Below are positions 45,103-56,448 of a stretch of DNA of 64,000 bases, one piece after another. Each line of letters begins with the position of its first letter. Position 1 is the first letter of the stretch. The position numbers were made by a program, and so were the translations under genes. Under the pieces are notes generated by a model, which was given only the letters and a program-made list of their open reading frames with translations, ran no database searches and was not told the origin of the DNA. The DNA is from Meandrina meandrites. Taxonomy: Eukaryota > Cnidaria > Anthozoa > Scleractinia > Meandrinidae. Location of the stretch: contig OY855910.1 of NCBI GenBank assembly GCA_963693305.1, positions 17,710,362-17,774,361 on the forward strand. The letters run 5' to 3'.

Positions 45103-46150
45103 ATTATTGTGCTCGACACTGACTTATTGTAACGTTCGAAACAACGTTAATAAAACTTTTTAAGACGTTTCGACCAAAAAACTTAGGCTTTCATCGGTTT
45201 GTTTTTAAAGCCAACTGAGTGACGGTTTTTTTTTTTTTCCTAACGGTTCACAATTCTGCGCGTGCTACGCAAGCAAAGACATAACGAACGACCACTGCGC
45301 GTGACTACGCGAGGGATTTGTAAATATCTGGGATGTCAATATGTTCGTTTCCCGCGTTGCTATCTCTCTGTGAATACCAGGGCTCGAGAAAAAGTCTCTC
45401 GTGAAAATTACGAGCCTTGTCTACAATAGTCGCGTGATCGAAGTCGATACTATGGACAAACTGGTTCGCATGTTGTTCAATTTTGGAATTGTTGTCTCCA
45501 ACCCGAACCGCTCTTCTATGTTCCTTTAACCTTGTTTCCAAGGCTCTGTCCGTCTGTGAACAAAGGAGATCGAGGAAGACAACAGGCTTTCATTCCTGGA
45601 CACAACAACTTCCAGAGTCCATGGCCACGTACAAGCAAGCGTGTACCGAAAACCGACACACACGGACAAGTACCTTGATTACAATTCTCATCACCCAGCG
45701 CAGCACAAAAGATCAGTCGTAAATACACTGCTTGACAGAGCACAAGAAATTCCATCTACAAATGCAGAGCGGTCTAGAGAGAGAAAACACGTCATCAAAG
45801 TGCTAAGAGATAACAACTACCCTCTGCGTTTTATCCAGAGTTGCAAGTCCTACCACAACGCTCCCCGCCGCGATTCAAGTAACGACGTCACTTCCAGCGC
45901 TAGCGTACCGACAACGTCAAATTTTGTTGTCCTTCCGTACGTCAGAGGTGTCTCTGAGAGAATTTCGCGAGTACTACGTAACAACGGCGTTAAAGTGGGT
46001 TACAAACCTTTAAATGTCATGCGCACGTGTTTCCCGAGACCAAAGGACAAACATTCTACCTTGCGGTCCAGAGGTGTGGTCTACAAAGTCGGGTGTGTTG
46101 ATTGCAACTTCGTGTATTATGGACAGACGGACAGAGCCTTGGAAACAGGT
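45103..46150. mobile_element. Penelope-like retroelement, 5'-truncated, internally inverted
   Basis: Minus strand 45560-45305 encodes the end of a GIY-YIG-type endonuclease (QTDRALETRLKEHRRAV, FDHATIV, NFHERLFLEPWYS, NEHIDIPDIYKSLA, stop), followed by its 3' tail to 45103. Plus strand 45566-46150 encodes the C-terminal reverse transcriptase and start of the endonuclease (SFLDTTTS, VYRKPTHTDKYLDYNSHHP, VVLPYVRGVSERI, RGVVYKVGCVDCNFVYYGQT). The two parts are head-to-head and share about 24 bp around QTDRALET. The element is dead: truncated and inverted. Confidence 0.85.
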
Positions 46151-46485
46151 TTTGTAAATTCCCTCGATCGAACATATATTCTAATAAACTACCTTGACCA
46201 TTAGAGACTTATTAGCCGAACTTGTTTTATAAATTTGGTTCTGCACTTTAGCCTCGGGTCAACAAAAATGACCCTTGATTCTCGTTTGTGAAGCGTTGCT
46301 TCGGGATATTGACAATAAAATAAATTTTGCATTGGACATGCGTGCTGTGTTTGGTAAAAACCGGGGCGTACCTTCTCTATTTCCTCTTTTCAATGCCCAT
46401 GAAATATTCGTATTGACATTAAATCATCTTTTCTTTTATTCGTTTACGACTCCAGGAGCACGAAAGTAAAGTATGATCACTTTTG

Positions 46486-46650
46486 TTGGGGGGTCCAAAT
46501 TCGCGAAGGGGGGTCCAAATCCGCTAGCGAATATGGACTCCCGGGGGTCCATATCCGCTAGCGGATTTGGACCGGGGGGTCCATATTCGCTAGCGGATTT
46601 GGACCGGGGGGTCCAAATCCAGGGGGGTCCAAATCCGCTAGGACACCGGG
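46486..46650. repeat. Cluster of GGTCCAAATCCGCTAGCGG palindromes
   Basis: At least four near-palindromic 28-bp modules centred on CCGCTAGCGG and separated by G/C runs. The same module occurs at 44132-44159. Confidence 0.85.
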
Positions 46651-47115
46651 CCTCCACCTTATTTTTTCGGAAATAGTGCATTTTCTTTTAAGTGCCAGAA
46701 TTATCTTTGCAGAATTCAACATTCATAGCCAAGCGGCCCCCTCCTTAGCTTAAGGTCTGGATCCGCCACTGGTATAGTACCATATGAGGGGAGGAATGGT
46801 GTAGCACCCTGGTCGTTTAAAAAGATTATTGTATGACAAAATTTTCCTTCCGCTGATAATAATAAAGTATTCATTTGAACTCACCTGTGACGCATTTTCA
46901 CCAATTTTAGTGATTTTTTTTTCCACAAGAATTTTTAAAAGGCTTTAAAGGTTAGGGTCGAATCACTTTCCTACTCACCCCCTGTTTCAACCTAAAGATT
47001 CATTTTAGACATTTTACGGTGACAGATAGTAAAACGAAAAGAAAAGACTTCAAACCGGTTTGAGCTCGTCCTATCTAAATAGAGGATGAAAATCCTATTT
47101 TCGTAATGCTTAGAA

Positions 47116-47488
47116 GGCATGTACTAAAACCCGAAACAACGAAACGAAACAAAATCGCCGAAACAAGGAAAACCATTGCTGTCATTGAGAACTAACCTGG
47201 GCGTTTTACAGGCTAACCTGAGGGATATTCAGGCTAGCCGGAGTGCTATTTAGGCCGAACTGAGTGCAAGGTACACTCCGGTTAGCCTGAATAGCACTCT
47301 GGTTAGCCTGAATATCGCTCGGGTTAGCCGGTTTACGGTTAGCTCTCAATAGTGGTAATGGGTTTTGTTTGTTTCGGTGATTTTGTTTCGTTTCGATTGT
47401 TTCGTCGGTTTCGTTTCGGTGGTTTCGCTCGTTTTGGTCTTTTCGTTTCGGTGGTTTCGTATCGTTGTTTCGGGTTTTAGTACATGCC
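47116..47488. mobile_element. Foldback element, family A copy 2
   Basis: Same ends (GGCATGTACTAAAACCCGAA), GAAAC/GTTTC arms, GAGAGCTAACCG-type inner arms and GGTTAGCCTGAAT core units as 17827-18236. The flanks TGCTTAGAA and TGCTTAAGA are an imperfect 9-bp duplication. The right GTTTCG arm is expanded compared with the left. Confidence 0.8.
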
Positions 47489-47934
47489 TGCTTAAGAATG
47501 GTCCATTTTCAATAATTCCAATTGCTACATATTGTGCTTCCCGACGGTACGGTTTCAACGAAAGCTGCAAATAAACCGGAACTGCCTTATGCGCTACATG
47601 GCGCGAAAAGGCCTGAAGAAAAGTGAGTTTTACTGCTGTACACCAATTTTTTATTACATTATTTCGCGCAAAGCAGTTTCGCCACACCTTATTTTGCGAA
47701 TTTAGAAAATTTGTTGAGTATTTCTTTTATTAGAGGAGTGACTTCCTTATCTCACAATATCAAATTTTCGCATTACCGTATTATTTAAAAATTGGACGCG
47801 ACAAAGAATTCTGTACGAAAATTTTACAGCCTTCGTCTCTCCCGGCACTTCCTGGAGAGAGAACTTAATAGGCGAGAGTGAAATATAATCACTTTGTGGT
47901 GTTTTTTTTAGTTTTACGTGATTCCTCGAATAAG

Positions 47935-48011
47935 CGCCACATCGGTACCGCGGCGCTTATCAACTTTTTTGTCCCAAATGCGGCGCTTATTCCGGGCGGG
48001 GCTTATTCGAG
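47935..48011. mobile_element. Short inverted-repeat element, CTCGAATAAGC ends
   Basis: CTCGAATAAGCGCC is mirrored by GGGCTTATTCGAG; the centre repeats GGCGCTTAT. No coding content. Confidence 0.6.
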
Positions 48012-48012
48012 T

Positions 48013-50158
48013 ACATGCAGTAAAATAAACAACAATAGATGCTGCTCTTAGCTGACCAGTGTCGTCAATAAAGGATCAGTGTCTACATCGATACCCCTTG
48101 GGGGTAAAAATAACCTTGAACCACGCCCAGATATCGATTCTGGTACCTTTCCTTTCGTGCTTCTTTTCCTTTGTTTGTTTATTTGCTTGTTTTGCTGACA
48201 ATATCATATGCGATGGTGACTTGGACAAATCTAGTCCGTATAACACTGGAGGGCTGTACCGTCAAAGTAGTGTGCGGGTCAGTAATATGGCCTCGGAACA
48301 AGTTTGGATTCATAAAGGACTTGGTTCCGCCACTGTTTTATTGCTAGCACGCCACGTATATTATGGTTCATGGTGTTTGAAGTTGCTTTGGCCAGTCCCG
48401 CAGTGGGCGCTATAAAATCCACTTTCGCGGATAAATCATCTAGTGTGCATATGGTCACAGGAAATCGTTTGAGTACGCTATCGTTCCTCCCCTAAGCATT
48501 TTCATTTGAAAAATATGTTATCTATATTCGCGTATCTCAAGCTCCCCCCAAAAAATACTGTTGTTCATGGAGGCTACTTATTATAACAATGTAAAAATAC
48601 CGTGCTGTATGCTAGAAAAACAGCCTGTAGTGGAATAGGTGACTCAGATCACGTAGCCATGGCAGCAGCAGCCGGAATATCAGCAAATTGGAAAGGGGTG
48701 GGTCAGGGGGAGGTGTGGAATTAGGTGGCTTACGGTAAAAATTGTTTGTCAAATTGTTTGCTTACGAACTCGGCAGAAGAAAAAGGCCTATCAATGTTGG
48801 ATGATGTTGGATCATACGCTGGGACCGACGAGACCAACAACTGATATGATGGTTTGAAATATCAGTCGCCTTTCATCCCATCTCAGCTCAAATTTCGTTC
48901 ATATCAGGATTTGGGTTGAGGGATGAAGAGACCGCTTGCTGATATGACCACTTAAGTTTTTTTTTTCTTTCCTTGTGGGAAAAAAGTTTTGTTTTCGGCG
49001 AAGGTGCAAGGCCTCAGGTCTTTGTTTTGTGATTTTGAGTTTGTGATGAAGTCTAACATAAAACCAACAACAAAATGTACTAGGACATTGAAAATATATA
49101 ATCGGTATGCACAGGAGCCAATGAGCATGTACTAGAAAATGATGTTACGACGCTTTCACATAAAAAAATATTTGTGAAGCCGGCTTTATGAACCTTGAGT
49201 TCAAGTCATGGCGGATTTCTTTCCCCGCAATTCCACTCCTTATGCGGAAAATCATAACACAGTGTATCCATTTAACTAATTAATAATGAGCCTTGGATTT
49301 GAACAGATTTTTAACATAGCTAATGAAACATTATAGCGTCAACTTTATATTCAGCACACTCATTAGTCATTAAAATGCACTTTTATGGTAATTCTCTGAA
49401 ATGAAATACCACACATGAAATAATAAATATATTGGGTTAAGTTATTTCAAGTGGGTATTTCAGATTTTCAGCCTTAGAAGCGGCTTTTTATCCCAAGGTT
49501 ACGTGTCTTCGGAAAAACATGAAAAAAGATTGGGCATAAATAATCTCCTTAAGAAAACGAGGCGAAATAAACGATTGTTCACGAGTGCCTGATACATGCA
49601 TGTTGGGCCGTCTCAGTCAAATGTTTCGTTTCCCATTACCCCACTGACCCGTTTCTTTTCTGAAAACTTGAAAAGCTTCTTCCCTGATTCATTTCTTGCT
49701 TCTTCTTTTTTTCTAGTTTCTCTAGTGCGTTTCTGAGGTTTTTAATCCGGTTAAATCATCCCGTCGGTGAGTAAAACGCTTCCAAAACGAAAAGATCTCG
49801 TTTTCAACATCAAAAATTTGAAAATGTCGATTACAACAACATCACTACTAGATTATCCTTCTTAACGCCCTCCTTCGTGCATTTTACACAAGATTTATTT
49901 TCAAGCTAAACTCGTTTTCGCATTTAGATACGATATTAAAATACTGTTTAAAAAACTTATTAATCCCAGTCACGGGTGATGATATTAAAATTTAATGACT
50001 TCGGATAAGTCAGGTGGAGGCGGCTGCTTTGTTGTCTGAACAAAAACGTAAAAAACAATCATTTGGGTATAAATAAATTCTTTACTTTTCTTTTTGTCCA
50101 CACCCAGTGTTTTTATGGTCGCGTTCACTCATGCAAGTAAAAATCGTTTGCAAAAAAT
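48013..50158. other. Intergenic stretch, nothing recognised
   Basis: The longest frame (48059-48415, plus) is hydrophobic and Cys-rich but matches no family I know and lacks splice or context support. No other repeat boundary was resolved. Confidence 0.5.
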
Positions 50159-50362
50159 TTACATAACAAGTGTCCCTGGAGCAGCTGTAACATCTTTGCT
50201 CTTTTGGCGAAATTTCATCAATCTTTTTCTAATTGCTCGTTGACGAAAAAAATTTCTATCGACAGAAACTAGCTTCTTACCTTTCAGTTTCAGAAATCGA
50301 AACCTTTTTCGTTTTCCATGATTTGTTCCGCTTCGAAGAGAAGTAAATGTGCCATCGGCCAT
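50159..50362 (-). CDS. Possible small basic ORF or first exon, divergent from RBM15
   Basis: A 67-codon ATG frame rich in Lys/Arg (HGKRKRFRFLKLKGKK, RQRAIRKRLMKFRQKSK) ends in TAA. A good splice donor (GAAAG|GTAAGA) lies after residue 28, so it could be a first exon, but no downstream exon was found. It begins about 435 bp from the RBM15 start on the other strand, where a divergent transcript would be unsurprising. I do not recognise the product; chance ORF is possible. Confidence 0.25.
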   Translation of the reverse strand: MADGTFTSLRSGTNHGKRKRFRFLKLKGKKLVSVDRNFFRQRAIRKRLMKFRQKSKDVTAAPGTLVM

Positions 50363-50796
50363 CTGGATTGCTTTTTGGGGCCTTTGTGATCAAATGCTCA
50401 AATGCCATTGGTGCAGGACTAAAGGCCTGAGAATATTGTAATCAATCTACGATGACGTTCGCGCTGCGAAATCGTCGCTTCTGTTTACATATTCTTCGCT
50501 ATTTGAGATTTCCATACCTTCCAAAGGTCTGATTTAAGCCATTAATGCTCTTTTATACTACTTCGCCGTCGAAACGTTTGGTATTTTCAATGCTCATGGG
50601 CTTTTCCATACAAGAAAAAGAGATGTTTATCGCTTGGTACCAGTTGATTATAATATGATTTCTCATTACACAAAACATATAGACCCCACGTGTACGTCAC
50701 CATGCACTGGCTACACAAGCAATTTCCTAACCGCCATCTTGGATTCATGATCGTAACAAGTTCATAATATATTTTTCCGGAGGAGGCGGACAAATA

Positions 50797-53382
50797 ATGG
50801 TCATGAAGAGGTCTTCTGATTCAGAGACGCTTACAAAGCCTAAGCGAATTCGTTCTAGAGAATTCGACGATAATGGTGTTCGCGATAGACTGTCTTCCCC
50901 GGACAGCGCGCGGGATAGTGGTTCCCCGATCCGCCGAAGTTCTTCTTTGACAAGAAAGGTTGATGATAGGACGTACAAACGCAGCTCAAATGTAAATATG
51001 CGAACCGAAAACAACTACCAAAACCAGCGAAAGAGAACCGACCGAGAGTCAGAACCCCACATTCGACTCTCAAATCTTGCCAGTCATATCGGAGATCAGT
51101 CAATGAAACAAGAAATATTCCACGAGTTCAAAAAGTTCGGAGGCGCCGAGATGACCGTGCACTTGTCCGGCCGGGATGACGACCGTTATGGAGTTGTGTA
51201 CTTTCGAAACATCGATGATGCTCGAGAAGTAAGGCGTGCTATTGAACGCCGTGGACGTCTTACGCTGTTTGACCGACCGGTTCTTGTAGAATACGATTTT
51301 CAAGAAAGGACGTCTCGGCGAAGTTTTAGTCCGAACGAGTACCCGCAGAACTACAATCGACCGCCATCTCCTACACGCCGAACCCAACGAAATAACCCAC
51401 AGTATGATCTTGATCGAAATCGTGGAGATAATGATCGTAAAAATTTCAAGAGTGGTGGCTCGTTTGGACATCAAAATCAAATAAGGCCTGCAGAGCGGTA
51501 CATCCCTCCAGAAGATGACCCAAAAGCTACGAGAACGCTGTTTGTCGGAAACTTGGAAACGAGCATTTCTAGCCAAGAGTTGCGTCGTGCTTTTGAGAGG
51601 TTTGGAGCAGTTTTGGACGTGGATATCAAACGACCTGCTCGTGGACAAGGCAACACATATGCGTTTGTGAAGTTTGCAGATCTTGATGTTGCTGCTAAAG
51701 CGAGGGTCGATATGCAAGGTGAAATTATTGGTCGTAACCGCGTGAAAATTGGCTACGGAAAAAGTCAACAAACTACCCGGTTATGGGTGGGTGGTTTGGG
51801 GCAGTGGACGTCGATTGTCGAGTTGGAGCGAGAATTTGATCGATTTGGTGCTATCAGACAGATAGATTACGATAAAGGCGACGATCATGCTTACATCTTG
51901 TACGACAGTTTGGATGCTGCTTCCGTTGCTGCTCGTGAAATGCGTGGATTTCCACTCGGCGGCCGTGATCGCCGGCTGAAGATTGATTTTGCTGATAAAG
52001 ATCATTTACAAGACCCGCGTCTTCGGCAACCGCTGAGTCCACCGAGAAACCGTATCAATAACGTCGACAACAGAGTTGATGATGACTTGTTTGCTGTGGA
52101 TCAAGGAGAAAGGACCTACGAAAGTGATCGACTGTACGAGCGAAAGCGTGAACCGTCGCCTTTCCGTGGCCGTGATTCCCATCCTTCGAACGAAAGTGAT
52201 TTCAGAAACTGGCGTGAGGAAAGTAATTCCTTCAAACATGACCTTGGTCGTCAGCAGGACCTTCTTCCTCAAAGATCTTTCAGTTCTAACAGTTGGCCTA
52301 GGGATGAGCAAAACGTTCGTATTGATGAGCATGAAAACTGGGAAAAGAGGTCACAAGACAGAAATTCTAGGGGACAGCAGCGCTACAGACAGCGAGCACC
52401 TCCAGTGGATAATTACCAACCATATGACCATTCACCTATACCACAGAGAGAGATTGACAACAGCAGAACTGGAAAACGTAGACCTCCTTCTCCTTTACGG
52501 ACCAAAGAATACAGGGACAATGGCAGTCCCCCTAAACGTCGAAGAAGCCCAAGAACTAGATCTCCATCTCCTAATCATGCTAACCACTCACGTACAACTT
52601 CACCTTCAGACTCACAACGCCGTTCGAGTTCTCTAGACAGACGCTTCAGTCGTTCTCGGGGAGATGGTTTGAATGCTGGCAATGGTACTGAGCGGAAAAG
52701 GAGTAGCCTTGATGATGTTAGCGACAACAAAACTTCCAGCGATAAAGAGGATTCTGCCAAAGACGTGCAGCCAAAGGAATTGACTGGACAAGAAAATGAG
52801 AATCCTGGTTCTGTTGGAACAGAAACCTTGCAAGACCTGGTCAAGAGATTTGCTGTTGCATGGCGTGGTGGACTCATCTTAAAAAATAGTGCATTTCCTG
52901 TTCGGATGCATTTCATCGGTGGAAATCCTGAAGTTGCCGATTCGCTGCTTCGTTCTGATGGATCTACACCCTCACAGAATTCAGTTTTGCGGATTACTCA
53001 GCGTCTTCGTTTAGACCAGCCTAAACTGGAGGAAGTTACTCGAAGGATTAACACTGCTGGAGCTAGTGGTCATTGCTTGTTGCTTGCTTTGCCTGGTGTT
53101 CAAACACCACTACCTGAAGACCCAAATTCAGAAGAACCTTTGCAACACAGACCTTTGAGGAATCTTATGACGTATCTCAAGCAGAAACAAGCTGCTGCAG
53201 TTGTAAACCTTCCTGTGACTCCTGGAAACCCAGCAACTACAAAGGATGACATTGGTGTTCTGCATGCATTTCCACCATGTCAGTTTTCACATGAGCACTT
53301 GGTACGCATTGCTCCACACTTGTCGCCTGAACCATCAAAAGAGGATCATCTGGTCATTCTTGTTATCCGTGGCAGTGGCTGA
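50797..53382 (+). CDS. RBM15: RBM15 (Spen family RNA-binding protein)
   Basis: An uninterrupted 861-codon frame. RRM1 at about 87-168; RRM2 at about 245-320 with RNP2 LFVGNL and RNP1 TYAFVKFA; RRM3 at about 326-400 with LWVGGL and DHAYILYD. An Arg/Ser-rich region (about 430-650, many SP and RS motifs) follows, then a C-terminal SPOC domain (about 676-861: ETLQDLVKRFAVAWRGGLIL, FPVRMHF, HCLLLALPG, LMTYLKQKQAAAVVNLP, LVILVIRGSG). Three RRMs plus SPOC with this length define RBM15/Spenito rather than the much larger Spen/SHARP. RBM15 recruits the m6A methyltransferase complex (WTAP/METTL3) to RNA and affects splicing; the same role here is inferred from family. A second ATG two codons in (50803) is an alternative start. 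The coding region has no intron, as is common for RBM15. Confidence 0.95.
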   Translation: MVMKRSSDSETLTKPKRIRSREFDDNGVRDRLSSPDSARDSGSPIRRSSSLTRKVDDRTYKRSSNVNMRTENNYQNQRKRTDRESEPHIRLSNLASHIGDQSMKQEIFHEFKKFGGAEMTVHLSGRDDDRYGVVYFRNIDDAREVRRAIERRGRLTLFDRPVLVEYDFQERTSRRSFSPNEYPQNYNRPPSPTRRTQRNNPQYDLDRNRGDNDRKNFKSGGSFGHQNQIRPAERYIPPEDDPKATRTLFVGNLETSISSQELRRAFERFGAVLDVDIKRPARGQGNTYAFVKFADLDVAAKARVDMQGEIIGRNRVKIGYGKSQQTTRLWVGGLGQWTSIVELEREFDRFGAIRQIDYDKGDDHAYILYDSLDAASVAAREMRGFPLGGRDRRLKIDFADKDHLQDPRLRQPLSPPRNRINNVDNRVDDDLFAVDQGERTYESDRLYERKREPSPFRGRDSHPSNESDFRNWREESNSFKHDLGRQQDLLPQRSFSSNSWPRDEQNVRIDEHENWEKRSQDRNSRGQQRYRQRAPPVDNYQPYDHSPIPQREIDNSRTGKRRPPSPLRTKEYRDNGSPPKRRRSPRTRSPSPNHANHSRTTSPSDSQRRSSSLDRRFSRSRGDGLNAGNGTERKRSSLDDVSDNKTSSDKEDSAKDVQPKELTGQENENPGSVGTETLQDLVKRFAVAWRGGLILKNSAFPVRMHFIGGNPEVADSLLRSDGSTPSQNSVLRITQRLRLDQPKLEEVTRRINTAGASGHCLLLALPGVQTPLPEDPNSEEPLQHRPLRNLMTYLKQKQAAAVVNLPVTPGNPATTKDDIGVLHAFPPCQFSHEHLVRIAPHLSPEPSKEDHLVILVIRGSG

Positions 53383-53454
53383 AAATAAGTGTTTGCATGG
53401 CTTGAAAAGCTTTTGTGTTAATGTTGTTTGTTGCTTCTTCATTGGAGAACTGGC

Positions 53455-53823
53455 TTGGATCAAGTTTGTATCATAAAAACTCTAGTGGTCTCCATTTTTT
53501 CCTGGGACTAAAAAATGCTCAAAGCTTCTCATCTGTGCTTGGATAAAGTTTGTATCATAATGAACTTTAGCAAAGTATTGTCTTCAGTTTTCCCTGGAAC
53601 TTAAAAAAAGTGATTATGTTCAAAGCTTCTTGTCTACATCTGGATCAAGTTTGTTTCATAAAAACTTTAGGAGAGTCAAAGTGTCTTCAGTTTTCCGTGG
53701 GACTAAAAAATGTTCAAGGCTTCTCATCTGCGTCTGAATCAAGTTTGTATCATAATAAACTTTAGCAAAGTCTATTATTTTCTCCTGGAACTCAAAAAAT
53801 GCTCAGAGCTTCTCTACATTTTG
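53455..53823 (+). repeat. Four-unit tandem repeat in RBM15 3' UTR
   Basis: Units of about 83-102 bp begin near 53455, 53538, 53640 and 53734. Each contains CAAGTTTGTATCATAA, a CTGGGACTAAAAAATG-like segment and CAAAGCTTCTCATCTG. They start about 70 bp after the stop codon, so they are probably transcribed. Confidence 0.8.
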
Positions 53824-53999
53824 AATGACTGTTGTTCAAGCTTCTTCATATAAAGGGTCAACACGTCTTGCAGTGTGAAAAGTTTAATCTCTACATATAT
53901 GTAAAGTCAAGTTATTCACCACAAGTGGAAGTTGGACATTATTGTGTTTGTAATATTGGTTTCAATCCATCTTCAAAATGTTGTAGTTGGGCAACAGCA

Positions 54000-55999
54000 T
54001 TGTTTGAAATTATGAACTGTGTGGACTCTTAACTTTTCTATCTTTATGTTTTTTTGTCAGCAACTGAAGATGGTGAAAAGATTTCAACTGTGAATTGTGC
54101 TGCACTCATTAATTAAACTGAAGAAGATAAGCAACAAAGTCTTTGTCTGTTTCAGTTTCCTTCCAGTTGTCAAGTGTTGGTTTTGTTTTGTCCGTGTCTT
54201 GATCAGGAAATATTTTGTATAACTAAAAGGTCAGAAGTTAGAGACCTGCATTGTGAACTATTCACAGTTGAAATCCTTTCTTAGTAAAGTGAAGAGGAAA
54301 GAACTTCAGCCTCCTAGAAGCAGCAAAATCAAGTCATGCATATTTTAACCAATTAAACTGCCAAAGAAGTTTGTTTTTATTATACATACAAGTGTAAACT
54401 CATCATACTCAAGTAAAATGGTAAAATTTATCATTGTCACAAGTGAAAATAGAGGAAAACAGTCTATACAGTCACAAGGTTGAAACAGTTTTTTGGTAGT
54501 GTAGTTTGTTTATAGCAAGTGTATCAATGTTGTACGGTGTAGGAATTGAGGCTAGAACCTCTTTCACCTGTATCTTATTGGAGCCATGTGGAAGCATGAC
54601 CTCATTGGTTCATGTGCGCTTGGAATAGTCACATACTTTTTAATTACTGACTGTAACATTAGAAGGAAATACGTTGTTCATTAAACTGATTATGAATGAA
54701 CGTGTGGATTCTCTTACATCAGCAGGAAACTCGAAGCTTTGTGACTAGTACACAATTTTTGTGGAACATCGTATCTTGACTTTCATCGTTTAGTCTTGAG
54801 AATGCCAGCAACTCTTATTTTCCATCCGTTTATGGAAGCAGTGCTATATTGTGATTCACCATTTCTATTGGAGCTTGCATCATCAGTTACCGCAATTTAT
54901 CTCATGGCAATCTGGCAATGTTTTGGCTGTTTCACATCGTCAATCACCACAATTTATCTTACGGCAATCTGGCAATATTTCAGTCGTTTCTCCAAAAGTG
55001 GAGGTATTGCTATAAGTTGTCTTGATACAGCACCATTTGATTATCCAGCATAATTATTATTCACTTGAGAGAAACCTTGCACCAAAAATGGTTATCATCA
55101 CCTCATGATTAAAATTAAAGTGGAAACTTGTTTAGGTGGCTTGTGGTTACCATGTGAACATCTTGAAATGAAGTTAAAAAATAGTATTTGAAAACAGTAT
55201 GGCTGGACCAGCAGTAAAGAAGACACCCAACTCAAAAGAATGGAACATCTGAATGTCAATGCAGGAACATTGATTTATTTATTAAAAGGAAGCTAAAATC
55301 AGTCTTAAAAGTTTATTAAAGATTTATGGAAATATGCAAGATGGTAGACTTGCAGTTGCACGCTGAACTCCTTTGCCCCACCCCCTGCGCTTCCTGCAAT
55401 ACAAAGACCAGTGGGAGTGTACTGGTTTTCTTTTAAGTTAAAGGTAAAAGTTACTGTTTCCCAACTACCTTTAAAACTCTGTTGACTGGATTAATTTACT
55501 GGCTTTGTGATTTGATTGATACCGGAAAAATTTGCTTAAAAAGTAAAAAATTCAGTATCTCCCTTTTTTCTAACAGGAAAAATTGTCACGACTATTAATA
55601 ATGTTCACTGGAGTTTCAACATGGCTCTGCAGAGGAAAGTGGATTTTTTTTAACATGGTTGCTAAGGGAAGTCAAGGAAACAAATTACTGGAAAAATTCG
55701 CTAAAAAGCATTTTTTTAAATGACAATGTTTCTGCATGTTGATAGACTACTAAAGCATGTTTGGTGAGGAAAACAAGGGTGCAATCGTACTGGGGAAAGC
55801 AAATTAACTGGAGAATTTCAGTGAAGCATGTGATTTCAAAACTGTGTTCATTATCCCATGAGGTAAAAACCATAAAATTCCAATGATAAGCCTTGCATTT
55901 GCATTTTATTTTTGCCTTTTAATGTCACAATCCATTAAGGGTGAGGATTAAGAATACGAAAGTCAGTTATAAAAAAGAAAAATATATTTTAGTAGTTGT
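54000..55999. other. RBM15 3' flank and intergenic DNA
   Basis: No exon is recognised. A roughly 60-bp direct duplication at 54889-54985 (CAATTTATCTYAYGGCAATC) is the only local structure noted. Confidence 0.5.
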
Positions 56000-56009
56000 G
56001 CAGCATAAT

Positions 56010-56285
56010 AAAAGATGAGTAATGAATTTCCAATGGGTAACGGATGAGTAATTGATGGGCCACAAAACAATTTGTAATTGATTACTCATTGATCATTATC
56101 AGCAATAATCCGATTGAGTAATCAGTTAATCCCCAATTCCCTCCAAGATGCCACTGCAGGGAATCATGGGAGTTGTATTCAGCGTTGCCAAGTCTACAAC
56201 CAGTTTTGTTGAATACAACTCACATGATTTCCTGCAGGTGCGTCTCAATGGGAATTGGCCATTACTCATTTATTACTCATTGATG
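56010..56285. mobile_element. Foldback element with CTGCAGGRAATCATG core arms
   Basis: CACTGCAGGGAATCATGGGA and GAGTTGTATTC are mirrored at the right, and the arms extend outwards through AATTCCC and ATGAGTAAT words. Confidence 0.6.
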
Positions 56286-56448
56286 TCACTGATCATATTC
56301 TTTGATATATATGAATATGCTATCAAACATAATTTTTACCATCACTAAACAAAGTTCCTAAGCACACTCTATGGACAAGAAAACAAGGTCCACATTTGTT
56401 TAGAGAGCTTTTAATGTGGCTAGCCATGGGGCGGGAGGAATGGGAGTA

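Larger units (their letters stand above)
44093..46771. mobile_element. 2.7-kb unit bounded by AGTGGCGGATC inverted repeats
   Basis: The left end GAGTGGCGGATCTAG is mirrored by CAGTGGCGGATCCAG at the right. Palindromic GGTCCAAATCCGCTAGCGG modules lie just inside both ends (44132-44159 and 46486-46650). No clear target duplication and no transposase were found. The inside contains an inverted Penelope-like fragment (45103-46150) and a small foldback at 44845-44929. Confidence 0.5.

Noticed and set aside
48059..48415. 118-codon hydrophobic ORF as a membrane protein gene
   Set aside because: No recognised family, no splice signals or conserved context; probably chance.
51100..51771. 223-codon minus-strand frame inside RBM15
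   Set aside because: Antisense shadow of RRM-coding sequence; the plus strand shows three clear RRMs.
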